Shown here: in pieces, positions 16,009-24,291 of the stretch | Numbering within the stretch: the stretch's first letter is position 1 | Layout: every line of letters begins with the position of its first letter | NCBI RefSeq assembly: GCF_000364605.1 | Contig: NZ_KB822582.1 | Location: 18,098 to 82,097 of the forward strand | DNA from: Nocardioides sp. Iso805N | GTDB lineage: Bacteria; Actinomycetota; Actinomycetes; Propionibacteriales; Nocardioidaceae | DNA length: 64,000 nucleotides | Reading direction: 5' to 3' | Notes under the pieces: model-generated | The model's input: only the letters and a program-made list of their open reading frames with translations | The model's database searches: none | What the model was told of the DNA's origin: nothing | Translations under genes and position numbers: made by a program

Positions 16009-16949
16009 GCCCGGCGATCCCTCTCGTCACCCTGCCCACCCCGGTGGGCGAGCTCGACCTCAGCGGTTGGAACGTGCTGTGGGCCCTGGTGGCCACGGTG
16101 GCCGCGATCCTGGTCGCACGGTACGTGTCGCAGACGGTGCTCCGCCTCGGCCACCGGGTCTCCGGCGTCCCGGACGACACCGTCCTCGGCGCGGCACGGA
16201 TCGCGCGCTACGTCATCTACCTGGCCGGGCTCGGCGTCGTGCTCGGCATCCTGGGCGCGGAGGTCCGTCCGCTCCTGGTCGCGCTGCTGGTCGTCCTCGG
16301 TGCGATCGTGCTCCTGGGCCGCGGCATCGCCGACAACCTCGGCGCGGGGCTGCTGATCCAGACGCGCCGCACGGTCAAGCTCGGTGACCTGATCGAGTGC
16401 TCGGGTCACGCCGGGCACGTCATCGATCTCAACAGTCGATCGGTCGTCATCGAGACGCTCGACGGTGTGACCATCCACCTGCCGAACAAGCTGCTGCTGG
16501 ACGGATCCCTGCTCAACTACACCACCCGCGGCGCCATCAGGTCCGAGCTCGAGGTCCGGGTCGCGCTCGGGGCGCTGTTCCACCCGGGCGATGACCGCGG
16601 TGACGCAAGTGCCGAACGCGCCGCCGAACCCGTTACCGCCGCTGGTGACGGCCGCGCGACGAGCGATACGGCGCGCCAACGGATCGTCGCCGTGATCGAC
16701 CTGGTGCTCTCGACCGCCTCCGACGTACGCGGTGTGCAGCCGAATCCCGCGCCCGATGCCCTCGTCGTCGGTGTCGACCCGGATCGGGTGAGGCTCCATG
16801 TGCGGTTCTGGCACGACGCCGACGTCCAGGCCCTGGTCTGCTCCCGGATGGCGCTGGCGATCACCGAGGGCGTGGACGCGCACGGACTGGCGTGTGCGGT
16901 GAGCTGGCCGCCACCACCGCCGCCGCTCGCCGGGCCGGGAGCGCTGTGA
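16005..16949 (+). CDS. MscS-family mechanosensitive ion channel
   Basis: A 314-aa small-conductance mechanosensitive channel. Three N-terminal helices (about residues 20-110), the last being the pore-lining VLGAIVLLGRGIADNLGAGLLI, are followed by the MscS beta domain: TRRTVKLGDLIECSGHAGHVIDLNSRS, then TLDGVTIHLPNKLLLDGSLLNYT. The C-terminal domain carries an acidic, low-complexity insert (about residues 190-225, from GDDRGDASAE) not typical of the family, and ends in a proline run. Good Shine-Dalgarno GGAGGAG; the start overlaps the FUSC-like stop, so the two proteins are made together. Confidence 0.87.
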   Translation: MSPAIPLVTLPTPVGELDLSGWNVLWALVATVAAILVARYVSQTVLRLGHRVSGVPDDTVLGAARIARYVIYLAGLGVVLGILGAEVRPLLVALLVVLGAIVLLGRGIADNLGAGLLIQTRRTVKLGDLIECSGHAGHVIDLNSRSVVIETLDGVTIHLPNKLLLDGSLLNYTTRGAIRSELEVRVALGALFHPGDDRGDASAERAAEPVTAAGDGRATSDTARQRIVAVIDLVLSTASDVRGVQPNPAPDALVVGVDPDRVRLHVRFWHDADVQALVCSRMALAITEGVDAHGLACAVSWPPPPPPLAGPGAL

Positions 16950-16967
16950 GCGTGTGACGATGGCCGC

Positions 16968-17408
16968 ATGGCACACCTCCGTCGCTTCGACCACGTCGGC
17001 ATCACCGTCGCCGACCTCGACGTCGCGACCGCCTTCTTCGAGATGCTCGGGCTGGAGGTCGAGGGCAGGACGTGCGTCGAGGGCGCGTTCATCGACACCG
17101 TCATCGGGATGACCGGTGCCCGCACCGAGATCGTGATGCTGCGCCCACCGGACGGCGACACTGCCGTGGAGCTGTCGAGCTTCGAGCGGCCAGCGGCCGT
17201 GCCGGGGCCGGCAGCGGCTCCGGCCAACGAGCTCGGCCTGCGCAGCATCGCCTTCGAGGTCGAGGACCTGCAGGCGGCCGTCGACCAGCTGTCCGAGGAC
17301 GGCTACGGCCTGGTCGGTGGCATCGGCGAGTTCGAGGGCGAGTGGCGGATGGCCTACGTCCGTGGACCCGAGGGGATCATCGTCGCGCTGGCGCAGCGCG
17401 TCGGCTGA
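16968..17408 (+). CDS. VOC (glyoxalase/dioxygenase fold) family protein
   Basis: A 146-aa VOC-superfamily protein with two beta-alpha-beta-beta-beta repeats: RFDHVGITVADLDVATAFFEMLGLE opens the first, LRSIAFEVEDLQAAVDQL the second, with VRGPEGIIVALAQ at the end. Metal ligands of the type His (FDHVG) and Glu (PEGIIVAL) are in place. Members include glyoxalase I, extradiol dioxygenases and antibiotic-binding proteins; the function here is unknown. It sits 18 bp after the MscS gene and may be in the same transcript. Confidence 0.85.
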   Translation: MAHLRRFDHVGITVADLDVATAFFEMLGLEVEGRTCVEGAFIDTVIGMTGARTEIVMLRPPDGDTAVELSSFERPAAVPGPAAAPANELGLRSIAFEVEDLQAAVDQLSEDGYGLVGGIGEFEGEWRMAYVRGPEGIIVALAQRVG

Positions 17409-17428
17409 GCCACGCATCCGAGAATCCT

Positions 17429-17438
17429 GGGAATTCCC
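17429..17438. promoter_or_regulatory. GGGAATTCCC palindrome upstream of two-component genes
   Basis: A perfect 10-bp palindrome GGGAATTCCC lies in the 133-bp gap before the response-regulator gene, followed by a further TTCC. OmpR-type regulators often bind repeats near their own promoter, so this may be an autoregulatory site. The assignment is weak. Confidence 0.35.
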
Positions 17439-17541
17439 TGCATTTCCGGGCCGGGCCTTGGATCTGGCCGCTGCTGTCCCGCACGCTGTGACGAGCGAGA
17501 TTCGGCTCCGTCACGGTGGCGGCCGTGGAGGGCGGAGAACA

Positions 17542-18270
17542 GTGCAGGGCAGTCAACCGAGCGATCGGTACGGCGACGGCGGAGCCGCCACGATCCTGGT
17601 CGTCGAGGACGAGCCGCCGATCCTCGACATGATCGCCCTCAGCCTGAGCCACGCCGGCCACCGCGTGCTACGTGCTGCGAGTGGTGCCGAGGCCCGTGCC
17701 CACGCGGGCCGCGACCAGATCGACCTGGCGCTGCTCGACGTGATGCTGCCCGACACCGACGGCTTCACGCTGCTGGGGGCGCTCCGCCTGCAGCACCCCG
17801 GCCTGGGCGCGGTGTTCGTCACCGCGCGCGACGGGCTGGAGGACCGGCTCGAGGGGCTGGAGGTCGGCGACGACTACATCACCAAGCCGTTCTCGCTCGA
17901 GGAGGTAGCGGCACGGGTCGGCGCGGTGCTGCGGCGTACCCGTGGGCGAAAGCTCGCCCCCGTCGAGGACCGGCTGGTCCTCGAGGACCTGGTCATGGAC
18001 GACCGTCAGCACCGGGTCTGGCGGAGCGGGGCCGAGGTGAGCCTGTCCCCCACCGAGTACGCGCTGCTGCTGTACCTGATGCGCAACGCGGGACGGGTGG
18101 TCGCCAAGGCCGACATCCTCGAGCAGGTCTGGCGCTACGACTTCCGCGGCAACTCCTCGGTCGTCGACTCCTACATCAGCTATCTGCGACGCAAGATCGA
18201 CGTCACCGAACCGACACTGATCCAGACCGTGCGCGGCGTCGGCTACGTGCTGCGCGTCGCGGCCCCATGA
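17542..18270 (+). CDS. OmpR/PhoB-family response regulator
   Basis: A 242-aa response regulator. The receiver domain (about 12-130) has the acidic pair in VVEDEP, the phospho-acceptor Asp in LLDVMLPDTDGF (about residue 66) and the conserved Lys in YITKPFS. The C-terminal winged helix (about 145-240) carries SLSPTEYALLLYLMRNAGRVVAKADILEQVW and RRKIDVTEPTLIQTVRGVGYVLR. The start is GTG 17542 with GGAG just ahead; the frame is open to 17317, inside the VOC gene, by chance. Overlaps the cognate kinase by 4 bp. Confidence 0.92.
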   Translation: MQGSQPSDRYGDGGAATILVVEDEPPILDMIALSLSHAGHRVLRAASGAEARAHAGRDQIDLALLDVMLPDTDGFTLLGALRLQHPGLGAVFVTARDGLEDRLEGLEVGDDYITKPFSLEEVAARVGAVLRRTRGRKLAPVEDRLVLEDLVMDDRQHRVWRSGAEVSLSPTEYALLLYLMRNAGRVVAKADILEQVWRYDFRGNSSVVDSYISYLRRKIDVTEPTLIQTVRGVGYVLRVAAP

Positions 18271-19847
18271 GGCGGTTGCTCTCGATCCGTGCCCGGCTGA
18301 TGGTCGGCGTGGTCGTGCTGATCGCCGGCGGACTCGCGATCGCGAACATCGCCGGCATCGTGCTGCTGCGCTCCTACCTGCAGGAGCGGGTCGACGCGCA
18401 GGTCACGGCACTGCACGGCTCGCCCGGCCCGGGGCCCGGCCCCGGCCCTGTGCCCGGCGCGGCACCAAGCTCAGCGCCCAGCTCCGCACCCAGCTCAGCA
18501 CCCAGCTCAGCACCCAGCGCAGGCTCGGGTGCTCGGCCGGACCTCGGCCGTCAACCGACGCCCGCCGAGCTGTGCCAGAGCTCGAAGAACAGCGCTCGAG
18601 CCCGCTCGGACTTCCTCATCATCGTCCGTGACCAGCAGGGCGCCACCGTGTGCACCATCGGGGCCAGCCTCGGCAGCTCGGCACCGGACCTGGAGTCACT
18701 GCCGACGCAGGCCGCTGCCGGACCGGTGACGGTGCACAGCAAGGACTCCCACACCCGGTGGCGGGTGCGCGTGGTCTCGGAGCCGAACGGGAGCTCCCTG
18801 GTGCTGGCGGTGTCGATGAGCGACGCCGACGCCACGGTGCACCGCCTGACCGTCATCTCCGCCTCGACCAGCGCGGCGGTGCTCGCCCTCACCGTCCTGC
18901 TGTCCTGGGCGGTGGCCGCGATCGGGCTGCGTCCGCTGCGCGACATCGAGCAGGTCGCGGCGCGGATCGCCGACGGCGACCTGAGCCGCCGCGTCCCGGA
19001 GCAGCGCCGGAGCACCGAGGTCGGCCGCCTCGCCCGGGCTCTGAACGGCATGCTCGGGCAGATCGAGCGCAGCTTCACCGCCAGGGTGCGTTCAGAGGAG
19101 ACCCTGCGACGCTTCGTCGCGGACGCCAGCCACGAGCTGCGCACCCCGATCGCGACCATCCGCGGTCACACCGAGCTGTGGCGCAACGGCGTGATGCAGG
19201 ATGCCGTCGGCGTACGGACCGTGATGAGCCGCGTCGAGGCCGAGTCACTGCGGATGGGCGCACTCGTCGACGACATGCTGCTCCTGGCCCGGATGGACCA
19301 GCAGCGACCGCTCGCCCACGAGCCGGTCGACCTGCTCAGTCTCGCCGTGGACGCGGTCGTCGATGCCCAGGCACGCCAGCCCGAGCGACACATCGACCTC
19401 GACCCGGGTACGGCGAAGGACGGGTTGCCGGTGGTCGCCGGAGACGAGCACGGTCTGCGCCAGGTGCTGGCCAACCTGCTCTCGAACGCCCTGCACCACA
19501 CCCCCGTCGAGTCGCCCATCCAGGTGGGAGTCGACGTGCACGCGGGCCGGGTGATGCTCACCGTCGCCGACCACGGGCCGGGCATGCCACCGGACGTGGT
19601 CGTCAAGGTGTTCCACAGGTTCTACCGGGCCGACGCCGGTCGCTCGCGCGACCAGGGCGGCAGCGGCCTGGGACTGGCCATCGTCAAGTCCCTCGTCGAG
19701 GCGCACGCCGGCACGGTCACCTGTGTGAGCACGGTCGCGGCGGGGACGCGCTTCACCGCGTCGCTCCCCGCGATGAGCACGGACCCCGCCCCGACCGGTC
19801 CCGACGAGGGCGCGCAGCGGACCCCCAACGACACGGGCTCGCGGTAG
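18267..19847 (+). CDS. HAMP-domain sensor histidine kinase
   Basis: A 526-aa membrane kinase partnered with the preceding response regulator (ATGA overlap). TM1 is at about residues 12-32 (LMVGVVVLIAGGLAIANIAGIVLL). The extracytoplasmic region of about 160 aa contains an unusual Pro/Gly then Ser-Ala-Pro low-complexity stretch (about 50-95). TM2 is near 197-219 and HAMP about 220-272. HisKA has the phospho-acceptor in DASHELRTP (about residue 290), and HATPase_c has LANLLSNALHHTP (about 400), DHGPGMP and GSGLGLAIVK. The overall plan is that of actinobacterial TcrY/MprB-like kinases. The signal is unknown. Confidence 0.92.
   Translation: MRRLLSIRARLMVGVVVLIAGGLAIANIAGIVLLRSYLQERVDAQVTALHGSPGPGPGPGPVPGAAPSSAPSSAPSSAPSSAPSAGSGARPDLGRQPTPAELCQSSKNSARARSDFLIIVRDQQGATVCTIGASLGSSAPDLESLPTQAAAGPVTVHSKDSHTRWRVRVVSEPNGSSLVLAVSMSDADATVHRLTVISASTSAAVLALTVLLSWAVAAIGLRPLRDIEQVAARIADGDLSRRVPEQRRSTEVGRLARALNGMLGQIERSFTARVRSEETLRRFVADASHELRTPIATIRGHTELWRNGVMQDAVGVRTVMSRVEAESLRMGALVDDMLLLARMDQQRPLAHEPVDLLSLAVDAVVDAQARQPERHIDLDPGTAKDGLPVVAGDEHGLRQVLANLLSNALHHTPVESPIQVGVDVHAGRVMLTVADHGPGMPPDVVVKVFHRFYRADAGRSRDQGGSGLGLAIVKSLVEAHAGTVTCVSTVAAGTRFTASLPAMSTDPAPTGPDEGAQRTPNDTGSR
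18463..18522 (+). repeat. 12-bp coding repeat in histidine kinase (Ala-Pro-Ser-Ser units)
   Basis: Five tandem 12-bp units of consensus CACCCAGCTCAG encode the Ser-Ala-Pro-rich spacer in the kinase's extracytoplasmic domain. Because the unit is a multiple of three, copy-number changes would lengthen or shorten the spacer without breaking the frame. Confidence 0.7.
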
Positions 19848-19856
19848 CCCGCAGGC

Positions 19857-20174
19857 TCAGTGCTGCTGGCCCGCTCCGGGCTCCGCGCCTTGGAAGGCCT
19901 CGTGGTTGCGGATGACCTCGGCGATGATCACGCCGAGGATCTTCTGCGCGAACGCGGCGTCGAGGCCGCTCTCGTCCGAGAGCCGCTGCAGCCGCTCGAT
20001 CTGGGCCGCCTCGCGCCCCGGGTCTGCGGGCGGCATCCCAACCCGCGCCTTCAGCCGTCCGACCTGCTCGGTGCACTTGAAGCGCTCGGCCAGCAGATGC
20101 ACCAGCGCGGCGTCGAGGTTGTCGATGCTGGAACGCAGGCGGGCGAGCTCCGCGCCCGGGTCATCCGTCGTCAT
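19857..20174 (-). CDS. Chorismate mutase (AroQ class, monofunctional)
   Basis: A 105-aa AroQ-type chorismate mutase, converting chorismate to prephenate for Phe/Tyr synthesis. The opening ELARLRSSIDNLDAALVHLLAERFKCTEQVGRLKA carries the Arg and Lys active-site residues of helix 1. PADPGREAAQIERLQRL and FAQKILGVIIAEVIRNHEAFQ complete the three-helix fold. ATG 20174 gives the family N-terminus (a TTG at 20210 is possible). Convergent with the histidine-kinase gene and 45 bp downstream of the TetR gene on the same strand. Confidence 0.9.
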   Translation of the reverse strand: MTTDDPGAELARLRSSIDNLDAALVHLLAERFKCTEQVGRLKARVGMPPADPGREAAQIERLQRLSDESGLDAAFAQKILGVIIAEVIRNHEAFQGAEPGAGQQH

Positions 20175-20219
20175 GGCACCATCCACCCACGCCGACGGCG
20201 AGGTTGCCAAGCCGGGGGC

Positions 20220-20879
20220 TCAGGAACCGTCCTCCGCCAGGGCCTGTCGCACCGCCGCCTCGATCCGGGCAAGCGGTGCCGAGCTGGTCACCACCACGAC
20301 CGCGCCGACGGCTCCCGCCCCACCCGGGGCGAAGGTCCGCTGCACGGCGGCCAGCGCGTGCTCGATCTCGCGCTGCGGATCCTCGATCTCGCCGCGCAGC
20401 CAGCGCCGTAGGACGCGGTTGTGCGCCGCGACCACGCTGGCCGCCATCAGCTCGGCGTTGAGCTCGGCGGCCTCCGAGCCGTCGCCCCAGCGGCCGAGAT
20501 AGGCCCGGAACAGTCGCTGGTATCGGAGGCCGCCCCACAGCTCGCGTTCGCGAAGCGCCGTCACGGAGGAGGTGAGCCGGTAGCGCTCACGGGCACGCTC
20601 GCCCTCGGCGACGTAGTGGAACAGGACGATCTTGACCGCGTCGACGACCGCGGCGAGCGCGGAGTCGGCGTGCGAGCTGCGCAGCCGGTCCTCGACGCGC
20701 TGCAGGAGCGCATCGTGATCCGGGAAGATCACCGCCTCCTTGGAGCCGTAGGAGCGGAAGAACGTACTGCGGCTCACCCCCGCCGCCGCGGCGATGTCGT
20801 CGACGGATGTCGCGTCGTAGCCGCGCTCGGCGAACAGGCGGAACGCGGCCTCGACGATGTCGGAACGGCCAGCACTCAT
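20220..20879 (-). CDS. TetR-family transcriptional regulator
   Basis: A 219-aa repressor. The N-terminal HTH (about 8-52) reads DIVEAAFRLFAERGYDATSVDDIAAAAGVSRSTFFRSYGSKE, and the C-terminal all-helical ligand domain is of the type seen near fatty-acid and catabolic genes. ATG 20879 has AGGAG five bases ahead; the longer open frame is the antisense shadow of the repeat further upstream. It lies 600 bp from the crotonase operon, in the opposite direction, with a small gene between. It may regulate that small gene or an unlinked target. Confidence 0.9.
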   Translation of the reverse strand: MSAGRSDIVEAAFRLFAERGYDATSVDDIAAAAGVSRSTFFRSYGSKEAVIFPDHDALLQRVEDRLRSSHADSALAAVVDAVKIVLFHYVAEGERARERYRLTSSVTALRERELWGGLRYQRLFRAYLGRWGDGSEAAELNAELMAASVVAAHNRVLRRWLRGEIEDPQREIEHALAAVQRTFAPGGAGAVGAVVVVTSSAPLARIEAAVRQALAEDGS

Positions 20880-20990
20880 CAGGGCTCCTTTCGGTGATGG
20901 ACATTCTGCCTGCTGAGACTTAGTCTCACTTGAAGACATTGAGTCCCACAATGAGGACTGCATCACGTTGCCGAGCGAGGGATGACGGGC

Positions 20991-21296
20991 ATGAGCACAG
21001 CACCAGTAACCGGCGCCACACCGCCGAACGCCCGGGCGGCGGCCCGGACATCCGGCCCTCGTCCGGCCGCCAAGGCGAGCGAGTGGCTGCTGACCGCACG
21101 CCACGCGGAGCGACTCTTCGACGGCCGCCGCAGCGCCTGGGGCGCGTTCCACATCCGGCGCAACGGCGAGCACCGCACGGCGTGCGGGCAGCCGACGATG
21201 ATGTGGCACACCTTCTGGGAGCTGCGGATGGACACCCTGCTGGCCCGGGTGTGCCGCGACTGCGCGGCTGCCGCGCGGGCGACGGCTCCGCGCTGA
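20991..21296 (+). CDS. Small conserved hypothetical protein with Cys/His motif
   Basis: About 101 aa, not recognised as a named family. It has a disordered Ala/Pro/Thr-rich start, then WLLTARHAERLFDGRRSAWGAFHIRR and a C-terminal pattern of cysteines (TACGQPTMMWHTFWELRMDTLL followed by VCRDCAAA) that could bind a metal. ATG 20991 is preferred over ATG 20982 because of spacing to GAGG. Transcribed divergently from the TetR gene, 111 bp away, and followed by a microsatellite-like array. Confidence 0.5.
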   Translation: MSTAPVTGATPPNARAAARTSGPRPAAKASEWLLTARHAERLFDGRRSAWGAFHIRRNGEHRTACGQPTMMWHTFWELRMDTLLARVCRDCAAAARATAPR

Positions 21297-21320
21297 GAAG
21301 CGCCGACCCCAGGCCCGACC

Positions 21321-21384
21321 ACCACGCCACCACGCCACCACGCCACCACGCCACCACGCCACCACGCCACCACGCCACCACGCC
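21321..21384 (+). repeat. Eight perfect copies of an 8-bp repeat (ACCACGCC)
   Basis: ACCACGCC is repeated eight times without error at 21321-21384, followed by a partial copy, in the gap between the small Cys/His gene and the crotonase operon. The purity suggests recent expansion. All frames through it stay open and yield artefactual peptides such as HHATTPPR repeats; no gene is supported. Confidence 0.9.
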
Positions 21385-21439
21385 ACCCTGCCGGTCGCCG
21401 CGCGAGGTAGGTGGTTGCGCCGCGCCGGAGCGGCTGCTG

Positions 21440-21457
21440 TAATAATCAGGATTCCTG
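21440..21457 (+). promoter_or_regulatory. Promoter -10-like box with CAGGATTCCTG operator, crotonase operon
   Basis: TAATAAT (21440-21446) looks like a -10 box and is followed at once by the perfect palindrome CAGGATTCCTG (21447-21457), which would cover the transcription start. A GTG start with TGGAGG lies 18 bp on. The same design (AT-rich box plus CAGGAAACCTG) precedes the transporter gene at 28308. A MarR-family gene in the operon is the likely binder. Confidence 0.65.
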
Positions 21458-21475
21458 TTCGTTTCTGGAGGTCCT

Positions 21476-22267
21476 GTGTCCCAGCCGCTCGTCGAGCTCC
21501 CCCCGACCCTGCGCGTCGAGCGCGTGGGCAAGGTCGCCGTGCTCACCCTCGCCCGACCCGAGAAGCGCAACGCGCTCAGCGACGAGACGGTGCTCGGGAT
21601 CGAGCGGTTCTTCGCCCAGCTGCCCGAGGACGTGGCCAGCGTGGTGATCGCGGCGGACGGCGAGCACTTCTGCGCCGGCCTCGACCTCGCCGAGATGGCC
21701 GAACGCGACACCCTCGGCGGCATACGCCACTCGCGGATGTGGCACCGCGTGTTCGAGCAGATCGAGTTCGGACCGGTCCCCGTCATCGCCGCGCTCAAGG
21801 GCGCCGTGATCGGGGGCGGCCTCGAGCTGGCCGCGGCGACCCACATCCGGGTGGCCGAGCGCTCCACGTTCTACGCGCTGCCCGAGGGGATGCGCGGCCT
21901 GTTCGTCGGTGGCGGCGGCTCGGTCCGCATCCCCCGCCTCATCGGCGTCGCGAGGATGGCGGACCTCATGCTGACCGGCCGTCGGTACGACGCCGAGCAG
22001 GGCGCCGCAGTCGGCCTCTCCCAGTACGTCGTGGACGACGGCGCCGGCCTCGACCTCGCGATCGAGCTGGCGACGCGGATCGCCGACAACGCCGCGCAGA
22101 CCAACTACGCGATCATCCAGGCACTCCCCCGCATCGCCGAGGCCAACCCGCGCGAGGGCTACGTGATGGAGTCGATGATGGCCGCTATCGCGCAGGGCAC
22201 CGACGACGCCAAGCAGCGCATGCAGGCGTTCCTCGACGGCCGTGCCCAGAAGGTGACCGACCGGTGA
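21476..22267 (+). CDS. Crotonase / enoyl-CoA hydratase family enzyme (hydroxycinnamoyl-CoA hydratase candidate)
   Basis: A 263-aa crotonase-fold enzyme that would hydrate an enoyl-CoA thioester. Family blocks are VAVLTLARPEKRNALSDET, HFCAGLDLAEM (oxyanion hole) and PVIAALKGAVIGGGLELAAATHIRVAERS. The second oxyanion region ALPEGMRGLFVGGGGSVRIPRLIG is followed by VGLSQYVVDDG. Of the crotonase catalytic acids, the Glu of LPEG is present. GTG 21476 follows a clear TGGAGG. First gene of an operon whose content matches the CoA-dependent p-hydroxycinnamate routes (cou in Rhodococcus jostii, phd in Corynebacterium), where a crotonase hydrates the cinnamoyl-CoA double bond. The role is inferred from context. 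Confidence 0.85.
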   Translation: MSQPLVELPPTLRVERVGKVAVLTLARPEKRNALSDETVLGIERFFAQLPEDVASVVIAADGEHFCAGLDLAEMAERDTLGGIRHSRMWHRVFEQIEFGPVPVIAALKGAVIGGGLELAAATHIRVAERSTFYALPEGMRGLFVGGGGSVRIPRLIGVARMADLMLTGRRYDAEQGAAVGLSQYVVDDGAGLDLAIELATRIADNAAQTNYAIIQALPRIAEANPREGYVMESMMAAIAQGTDDAKQRMQAFLDGRAQKVTDR

Positions 22268-24291
22268 GCGAGCAGACGAGCAACACGGAGGGCAAGCCCG
22301 GCATCGACACCGGGGACATCCTCTGGACCCCGCCCGCCGACGTCCTGCGGACCACCGAGGTGGGCCGCTTCGTGACCTGGGTGAACGAGCACCGCGGCCT
22401 GGAGCTGCGCGACCACGACGGACTGTGGCGCTGGTCGGTCGAGGACCTGGACGGCTTCTGGTCGGCGATCTGGGACTTCTTCGAGGTGGCCGACCACGGC
22501 GAGCGCAGCGCCGTACTGGCGACGCGCACCATGCCCGGCGCCACCTGGTTCCCCGGCTCGTTGCTCAACTACGCCGAGCAGGCATTGCGCGGCGCGGGTG
22601 CCGGCACCGAGGACACCGCGGCGGTCCTCGGCCGCTCGCAGGCGCGTCCCGACATCGACCTGACCTGGGCCGAGCTGCGCGAGCAGGTCGCGCGCGCTCG
22701 GCGCGCCCTCGTCGACCTGGGCGTGCGGCCCGGCGACCGAGTCGCCGGATACCTGCCCAACACCCCAGAGGCACTGGTCGCCTTCCTGGCCGCCGCCGGC
22801 CTGGGCGCGGTGTGGACCAGCTGCGCGATCGAATTCGGCCCGCGCAGTGTGATCGACAGGTTCGGCCAGGTCGAGCCGGTCGTGCTGCTGGTCGCCGGTG
22901 GCTACCAGTACGGCGCCAAGCCGGTCGACCGCCGCGACCAGGTCGCCGAGATCACCGCGGAACTGCCGAGCGTGCGCCACGTCGTGGACATCGAGTACGG
23001 CACGTGGCGCGTGCCCGGCGCCACGTCGTGGCCGACCCTGCTCGCCGAGGTCACCGAGCCGATCCCCGAGACGACACCGGTTCCGTTCGACCACCCGCTC
23101 GTGGTGCTCTTCTCCTCCGGCACGACCGGCAAGCCGAAGGCGATCGTGCACGGCCACGGCGGCATCACCCTGGAGCACCTGAAGAACCACGCACTCTCGT
23201 GGGATCTCGGCCCCGGCGACGTGATGCTCTGGTACTCCACCACCGCCTGGATGATGTGGAACGCCCTGGCCTCCGGTCTCCTGGTCGGCTCCTCGATCGT
23301 GATGCTCGACGGCGACCCGGCGTACCCCGATCTTGCCTGGCAGTGGCGCCTGGCCGAGCAGACAGGTGCGACGCTGATGGGCGCGAGCCCCGGCTTCGTG
23401 ATGGCCTGCCGCGCCGCCGGTCTCGACCTGCGCGACCTCGATCTCAGGATCCGCGTCGTCGGTTCGGCCGGCTCGCCGCTGCCGCCGGAGGGCTACGCCT
23501 GGATCGGCGAGCAGCTCGGCGCACACGTGCAGCTCAACGTCGGCAGCGGCGGCACCGACGTGTGCAGCGGCCTGGTGCAGAACAACCCGCTCCTGCCCGT
23601 CCGGGCCGGGATGATCTCCGGTCGCGCCCTCGCCGTCGACGTGCACGCGTACGACGAGGGGGGTCGCGAGGTGATCGGCGAGCCCGGCGAGCTGGTGGTC
23701 ACGGCGCCGATGCCGTCCATGCCGATCGGCCTGTGGGGCGACGCCGACGGCACCAGGCTGCGCGACACCTACTTCGACACCTATCCCGGCATCTGGCGGC
23801 ACGGCGACTGGATCGTCTTCGAGCCCGACGGCAGCTGCGTCGTCACCGGCCGCAGCGACGCCACCCTCAACCGCGGTGGCGTACGGCTCGGCACTGCGGA
23901 GTTCTACCGCGTCGTGGAGGAGCTGCCCGGCATCGCCGACAGCCTGGTCGTGCATCTGGAGGACCCGGCCGGCGGCAACGGCGAGCTGATCCTCTTCGTC
24001 GCCACGACGCCGGATCTGGCCGGACTCGACGATGCCTTGACGGGCACCATCCGGACCGCGCTGCGCACGGCACTCTCGCCGCGGCACGTCCCGGACCGGA
24101 TCGTCGGCGTCCCGGCGATCCCGCGCAACCTGACCGGCAAGAAGCTCGAGCTGCCGGTCAAGCGCATCCTTCAGGGCACACCGGTGACCCAGGTGGTGAG
24201 CCGGGACGCCCTCGCGGACCCGAGCGTGCTCGACGCCTTCATCGCCCTGGCGCCCCAGCACGACGCAGACCAGCAGGAGACCCACGCATGA
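22264..24291 (+). CDS. Acetoacetyl-CoA synthetase-like AMP-forming ligase
   Basis: A 675-aa AMP-forming acid-CoA ligase of the acetoacetate--CoA ligase group. It has the AacS N-terminal region (FVTWVNEHRGLELRDHDGLWRWSVEDLDGFWSAIWDFF), PGATWFPGSLLNYAEQAL, the P-loop LFSSGTTGKPKAIVHGHGG, the adenylate motif LNVGSGGTDVCSGL, then WRHGDWIV and NRGGVRLGTAEFYRVVE. The conserved C-terminal lysine is probably in NLTGKKLELPVKR. AacS activates acetoacetate to acetoacetyl-CoA. GTG 22264 overlaps the crotonase stop. It is an unexpected member of a hydroxycinnamate-type operon, and it may act on another beta-keto acid made in the pathway. Confidence 0.85.
   Translation: MSEQTSNTEGKPGIDTGDILWTPPADVLRTTEVGRFVTWVNEHRGLELRDHDGLWRWSVEDLDGFWSAIWDFFEVADHGERSAVLATRTMPGATWFPGSLLNYAEQALRGAGAGTEDTAAVLGRSQARPDIDLTWAELREQVARARRALVDLGVRPGDRVAGYLPNTPEALVAFLAAAGLGAVWTSCAIEFGPRSVIDRFGQVEPVVLLVAGGYQYGAKPVDRRDQVAEITAELPSVRHVVDIEYGTWRVPGATSWPTLLAEVTEPIPETTPVPFDHPLVVLFSSGTTGKPKAIVHGHGGITLEHLKNHALSWDLGPGDVMLWYSTTAWMMWNALASGLLVGSSIVMLDGDPAYPDLAWQWRLAEQTGATLMGASPGFVMACRAAGLDLRDLDLRIRVVGSAGSPLPPEGYAWIGEQLGAHVQLNVGSGGTDVCSGLVQNNPLLPVRAGMISGRALAVDVHAYDEGGREVIGEPGELVVTAPMPSMPIGLWGDADGTRLRDTYFDTYPGIWRHGDWIVFEPDGSCVVTGRSDATLNRGGVRLGTAEFYRVVEELPGIADSLVVHLEDPAGGNGELILFVATTPDLAGLDDALTGTIRTALRTALSPRHVPDRIVGVPAIPRNLTGKKLELPVKRILQGTPVTQVVSRDALADPSVLDAFIALAPQHDADQQETHA

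Noticed and set aside
19753..21386. Long N-terminal extension of the TetR frame to 21386
   Set aside because: It runs through the microsatellite and the small Cys/His gene on the other strand. The TetR HTH begins right after ATG 20879 with its own Shine-Dalgarno.
21316..21390. WWRGGVVA-type or HHATTPPR-type repeat peptides
   Set aside because: They arise from translating the (ACCACGCC)8 array in various frames. No gene features surround them.
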